64,000 nt of DNA from Sulfitobacter sp. F26204. Lineage in GTDB: Bacteria; Pseudomonadota; Alphaproteobacteria; Rhodobacterales; Rhodobacteraceae. Below, one piece after another: positions 61,435-64,000 of the stretch. Both the position numbers and the translations under genes were made by a program. A model generated the notes under the pieces. It worked only from the letters and a program-made list of their open reading frames with translations. It searched no databases and was not told the DNA's origin. The DNA lies in the NCBI RefSeq assembly GCF_026410305.1, contig NZ_JAPMLQ010000002.1:248001-312000 (forward strand), read 5' to 3'. Each line of letters opens with the position of its first letter. The first letter of the stretch is position 1.

Positions 61435-61473
61435 GCAACCCCGGACCGGCGCGTCCGGGGTTGCGTCGTTTTG
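61435..61473 (+). terminator. Strong rho-independent terminator after rpmB
   Basis: GCAACCCCGGAC (61435-61446) pairs perfectly with GTCCGGGGTTGC (61453-61464) over a 6-base loop, followed by a T-rich run with one TTTT. Confidence 0.93.
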
Positions 61474-61513
61474 TCTCTCGTTTTCACGTATGGGTTTGGC
61501 TAAATCTTGCGCC

Positions 61514-61855
61514 ATGATGCGGATCTTACTGTCTTTTTGTTTGATGCTGGTGCTGGTATCTACGTCACACGCGGCGGCCTTGGCAAAGGGCGCAGCAGTG
61601 GCAACAGGCCAGATGGTGATCTGCAACGGTAACGGCACGATACTTGTCTACACCGATGCAGATGGCGCGCCGACTGCCGCGCCGCTCATCTGTCCGGATT
61701 GCATCGCCAATGTGGCGCTGATTGAGGTTCCCGTAATCGCAAAAGCGCCTTCGCGCATTGTAACGTTGGTGATTTCCACCGCCCTTGGCGCGCAACTGGT
61801 ACCGGTCTCGATACGCCTTGGACCACAACCGCGCGCGCCTCCCGTCTTTGCCTGA
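61514..61855 (+). CDS. Small secreted CPDC-motif protein (DUF2946-like)
   Basis: 113 residues with a hydrophobic signal (MMRILLSFCLMLVLVSTSHA, about 1-20). The mature part has QMVICNGNG and LICPDCIANVALIE, the C-x-x-C being a possible copper ligand pair, and a last hydrophobic stretch (about 80-98). This resembles DUF2946-type proteins that accompany copper-handling genes, and the next gene is a PCuAC chaperone 36 bases on. An alternative start at 61490 adds eight residues; neither start has a clear ribosome site. The assignment to DUF2946 is from memory and moderate. Confidence 0.65.
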   Translation: MMRILLSFCLMLVLVSTSHAAALAKGAAVATGQMVICNGNGTILVYTDADGAPTAAPLICPDCIANVALIEVPVIAKAPSRIVTLVISTALGAQLVPVSIRLGPQPRAPPVFA

Positions 61856-61891
61856 TCTCATTTTGCAAATCAGACAAACAAGGAAAAACAG

Positions 61892-62371
61892 ATGAAAGTT
61901 TCTCAAATTGTTGCGGCCGGCATTGCCGTGCTTGCGCTAGGCACTTCGGTTGCTTTGGCCGATGGTATCGAGATCAAAGACGCCTATGTGCGCAGTTCGA
62001 CACCGACTTCCAAAACCGGTGCTGCATTTATGACGCTGATGAACAACGGCGATACGGATGATAGATTGGTTGCTGTTTCCAGCGCTGTGGCCAATAGGGT
62101 CGAATTGCACACACACAGACAAAGCGCGGATGGTGTCATGCAGATGATGGAGATCGAAGGTGGTATCGTGGTGCCTGCCGGCGGGATGCATCTACTCAAG
62201 CGTGGCGGTGATCATGTGATGTTCATGGGCCTGACTGCGCCATTGGTCCAAGGCGAAGATGTGGAGGTTATCATGACATTTGAACAGGCAGGTGACGTTG
62301 AAGTGACCATTCCCGTAGATCATGATCGCAAGCCTGAACACCGTGCCTTGGATCATTCAAAACAAGACTAA
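61892..62371 (+). CDS. Periplasmic copper chaperone, PCuAC family
   Basis: 159 residues with a Sec signal (VSQIVAAGIAVLALGTSVALA, in pieces about 3-23). The cupredoxin-like domain has YVRSSTPTSKTGAAFMTL, and the Cu(I) ligands are the H-M motif: His in VELHTHRQ, Met in MQMMEIEGG, and the HLLKRGGDHVMFMGL stretch with His and Met. Such proteins deliver copper to cytochrome oxidase. GGAAAAAC lies before the ATG. The C-terminus is His-rich (DHDRKPEHRALDH), which may add metal ligands. Confidence 0.93.
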   Translation: MKVSQIVAAGIAVLALGTSVALADGIEIKDAYVRSSTPTSKTGAAFMTLMNNGDTDDRLVAVSSAVANRVELHTHRQSADGVMQMMEIEGGIVVPAGGMHLLKRGGDHVMFMGLTAPLVQGEDVEVIMTFEQAGDVEVTIPVDHDRKPEHRALDHSKQD

Positions 62372-62378
62372 GGATTGG

Positions 62379-62399
62379 CGGTGGGCCGTTTGCCCACCG
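62379..62399. terminator. Hairpin between convergent copper-chaperone and sirtuin genes
   Basis: CGGTGGGC (62379-62386) pairs with GCCCACCG (62392-62399) over a 5-base loop, starting 7 bases after one stop and ending just before the other. There is no clear T run on either strand, so it may be bidirectional but weak. Confidence 0.6.
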
Positions 62400-63092
62400 T
62401 CATTTGCCCAACAGTTCGTCCACCCATTTTCTGACCGTTTGGGATGCTGGACCGGTCCTGTGTTCCGCAAATTGATTTCCTACCGCCGATTCTTCTAGAT
62501 TGAATTCAATGGTATGCGCTCCGTTGCTCCGCGCTTCGGCCACGAAACCGGCAGCAGGATAAACGTTGCCCGAGGTGCCGATCGCAGCAAAGATGTCGGC
62601 TTGGGCAAGATGATCGAACAGCCTCTCCATGTCGTAAGGCATTTCCCCGAACCAGACGATGTCAGGCCGTGCAGCGGGTGCCTTGCAAGAAGGGCAGGTA
62701 TCACCGGCTTGCATAACCATGGGCGCTGGCCAGCGATGACCACAGGACGCACAGAGCGCACCTTTGAGATGCCCGTGCATGTGATAGAGAGTCTGGGTGC
62801 CGCCCCGTTCATGCAAGTCATCGACGTTTTGGGTGATGACCACAACCTCGCCGTCATATTCGGCTTCCAACTGAGCCAATGCCTTGTGAGCCGCGTTGGG
62901 CGAAACCTCGGCCGCCTGTGCACGTCGGGCGTTGTAGAAATTCACCACAAGTTCAGGATCGCGCATAAAACCCTCGGGCGTGGCCACATCTTCGACGCGA
63001 TGTTGTGCCCAAAGCCCGTCTTCGGCGCGAAACGTTTCGATTCCGCTTTCGGCTGAGATGCCGGCACCGGTCAGAATAACGATCTTGCTCAT
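62400..63092 (-). CDS. cobB: NAD-dependent protein deacylase (sirtuin, CobB-like)
   Basis: 230 residues. GAGISAESGIETFRAEDGLW (about 9-28) and TQNVDDLHERGG (about 86-97) bind NAD, the catalytic His lies in LYHMHGHLKG (about 101), and the zinc site is CASCGH plus CPSCKAP. FYNARR (about 52-57) has the Tyr-x-x-Arg pair of class III sirtuins, so desuccinylase as well as deacetylase activity is expected. AAGGAG stands 9 bases before the ATG at 63092. Confidence 0.93.
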   Translation of the reverse strand: MSKIVILTGAGISAESGIETFRAEDGLWAQHRVEDVATPEGFMRDPELVVNFYNARRAQAAEVSPNAAHKALAQLEAEYDGEVVVITQNVDDLHERGGTQTLYHMHGHLKGALCASCGHRWPAPMVMQAGDTCPSCKAPAARPDIVWFGEMPYDMERLFDHLAQADIFAAIGTSGNVYPAAGFVAEARSNGAHTIEFNLEESAVGNQFAEHRTGPASQTVRKWVDELLGK

Positions 63093-63258
63093 GTGCAGGG
63101 GCTCCTTGCGGTATGGCGTTCAGATGCTTGGGCAGTCGTGACGGACCTGAAGTATGTGAAAGCATTGAGGCACTGCGTCAAGGGGCAGGTTTGTTGTGGC
63201 CTGGCCTTGCGGCGAGGCGCGTTTGATCGCAATTTGGGTGAACTATGGAGGGACCATC

Positions 63259-64000
63259 ATGAAAATTGCCACCGCGGCCTATCCTTTGGATGTGCTCACA
63301 TCCTGGGCGCACTATGAGGACAAGCTGGCCACCTGGGTTGCAGAGGCCGCGGCAGAGAGCGCGGAACTGCTGGTTTTCCCAGAATATGGCGCATTGGAAC
63401 TGGCAACTCTTGATGGGCTGGACGTGGCCAGTGATCTGGAGAAATCACTTTTTGCGACTTCAGACAGGATCCCGGATACAGATGCTTTACATCTTCGACT
63501 GGCAGCAGAATATGGTGTGCACATCATTGCGGCGTCGGCTCCCGCAGCGACGACCTCGCGCCCGGTAAACCGGGCAAGGTTGATCACCCCCACAGGTCAG
63601 GTCGGGGTGCAGGACAAACAGATCATGACCCGTTTTGAAGATGAAGTCTGGGGTGTGACCCCCGGAAATGCCTTGCAGGTGTTTGATACGGTTCTGGGCA
63701 AGATCGGTATTCTGATCTGTTATGACAGCGAATTTCCTCTGTTGGGGCATGCACTTAGAGAATGTGATGTAATCTGCGTCCCCAGTGTCACCGAAACTTT
63801 GGGGGGATATTGGCGTGTGCGCATCGGATCGATGGCGCGGGCATTGGAAAATCAATGTGTCACGGCGATGTCATCGGTGGTCGGTCCGGCGAATTGGTCA
63901 GAGGCGCTGGGCAATTCTTTTGGTGCGGGCGGCATATTCACCCCACCTGACAAGGGCCTTCCACAGAATGGTGTGCTTGCCGAAGGTGTGTTAAACCAAC
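63259..64000 (+). CDS. Carbon-nitrogen hydrolase (nitrilase superfamily), C-terminus cut off
   Basis: The first 247 codons are in the window and the frame is open at the right edge. The catalytic triad of the nitrilase fold is complete: Glu42 in VFPEYGALE, Lys120 in VQDKQIMTRFE and Cys154 in ILICYDSEFP. Members hydrolyse amides, nitriles or N-carbamoyl compounds. The loop around Cys154 and the tight VWGVTPGN segment resemble the amidase branch rather than true nitrilases. GGAGGGA lies 5 bases before ATG 63259. Substrate is unknown. Confidence 0.9.
   Translation, partial: MKIATAAYPLDVLTSWAHYEDKLATWVAEAAAESAELLVFPEYGALELATLDGLDVASDLEKSLFATSDRIPDTDALHLRLAAEYGVHIIAASAPAATTSRPVNRARLITPTGQVGVQDKQIMTRFEDEVWGVTPGNALQVFDTVLGKIGILICYDSEFPLLGHALRECDVICVPSVTETLGGYWRVRIGSMARALENQCVTAMSSVVGPANWSEALGNSFGAGGIFTPPDKGLPQNGVLAEGVLNQ

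Noticed and set aside
1-64000. tRNA genes, CRISPR arrays, transposases, integrase or phage genes
   Set aside because: The main spacers and all frames were inspected by eye; no tRNA arm pattern, direct-repeat array or mobile-element protein was seen.

Overview
The window looks like ordinary chromosome from a Rhodobacterales alphaproteobacterium of the Roseobacter group. The evidence is a short SAM/SAH-type riboswitch ahead of metK, an Irr-type Fur regulator, a GcrA cell-cycle regulator, a phosphatidylcholine synthase, the fabA/fabB/fabI set, and the orders phoH-ybeY-corC-lnt-metK and aroA-cmk-rpsA-ihfB-lapA-trpF. I see no rRNA or tRNA gene, CRISPR array, phage block, transposase or plasmid gene. 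Most of the DNA is housekeeping. The unusual signals are mainly in intergenic DNA and in a few lineage-restricted proteins.

Layout. 1-2650 (minus): a tightly overlapping run of HAD dehalogenase, alpha/beta hydrolase, threonine/serine dehydratase and an EEP-family phosphodiesterase. 2840-4970: FKBP isomerase, a small membrane protein and a THUMP rRNA methyltransferase. 5077-8787 (minus): fabA, an FHA-linked nucleotide cyclase, fabB and fabI, divergent from irr. 9440-12200: a phytanoyl-CoA dioxygenase, a very lysine-rich protein and a glycosyltransferase-like protein that has lost the metal motif. 12322-21420: miaB, an OmpA-like protein and lipoprotein sharing a tryptophan/cysteine module, then phoH, ybeY, corC, lnt, metK (with its riboswitch) and trmB. 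21602-28794: aroA, a membrane protein, cmk, two small minus-strand envelope genes, rpsA with a structured leader, ihfB, lapA and trpF.

28888-33560 (minus): kpsT, kpsE, kdsA and a phosphohexomutase, a group-2-type capsule export and precursor operon without kpsM. 33692-37707: an ArsR-controlled metal/metalloid permease, divergent from a uracil-DNA-glycosylase-like gene and sseB-like gene, then YHS and rhodanese proteins. 37854-43866 (minus): opgH, opgG, opgC and a TTC38-like repeat protein, forming a periplasmic glucan operon. 44141-46949 (minus): a class III CoA-transferase with a ThDP enzyme. 47152-48747 (minus): gcrA and an EamA transporter. 49011-52187: argD, argF and a ketopantoate-reductase-like gene, converging on truA. 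53058-59708: a ycjX-GNAT-ycjF overlap set, ileS and ogt. 59779-64000: pcs (minus), rpmB, a copper pair (small CPDC protein plus PCuAC), a sirtuin (minus) and a partial nitrilase-family gene cut by the right edge.

Points of most interest: (i) an interspersed repeat of about 80-95 bases, with two stem-loops that covary between copies, placed just after gene stops, plus two solo-tail copies; (ii) a promoter-riboswitch unit whose -35 box overlaps the lnt stop; (iii) a terminator-like hairpin in the rpsA leader; (iv) the module shared by the OmpA-like protein and its neighbouring lipoprotein. No clearly new multi-gene system such as defence or secretion was found.
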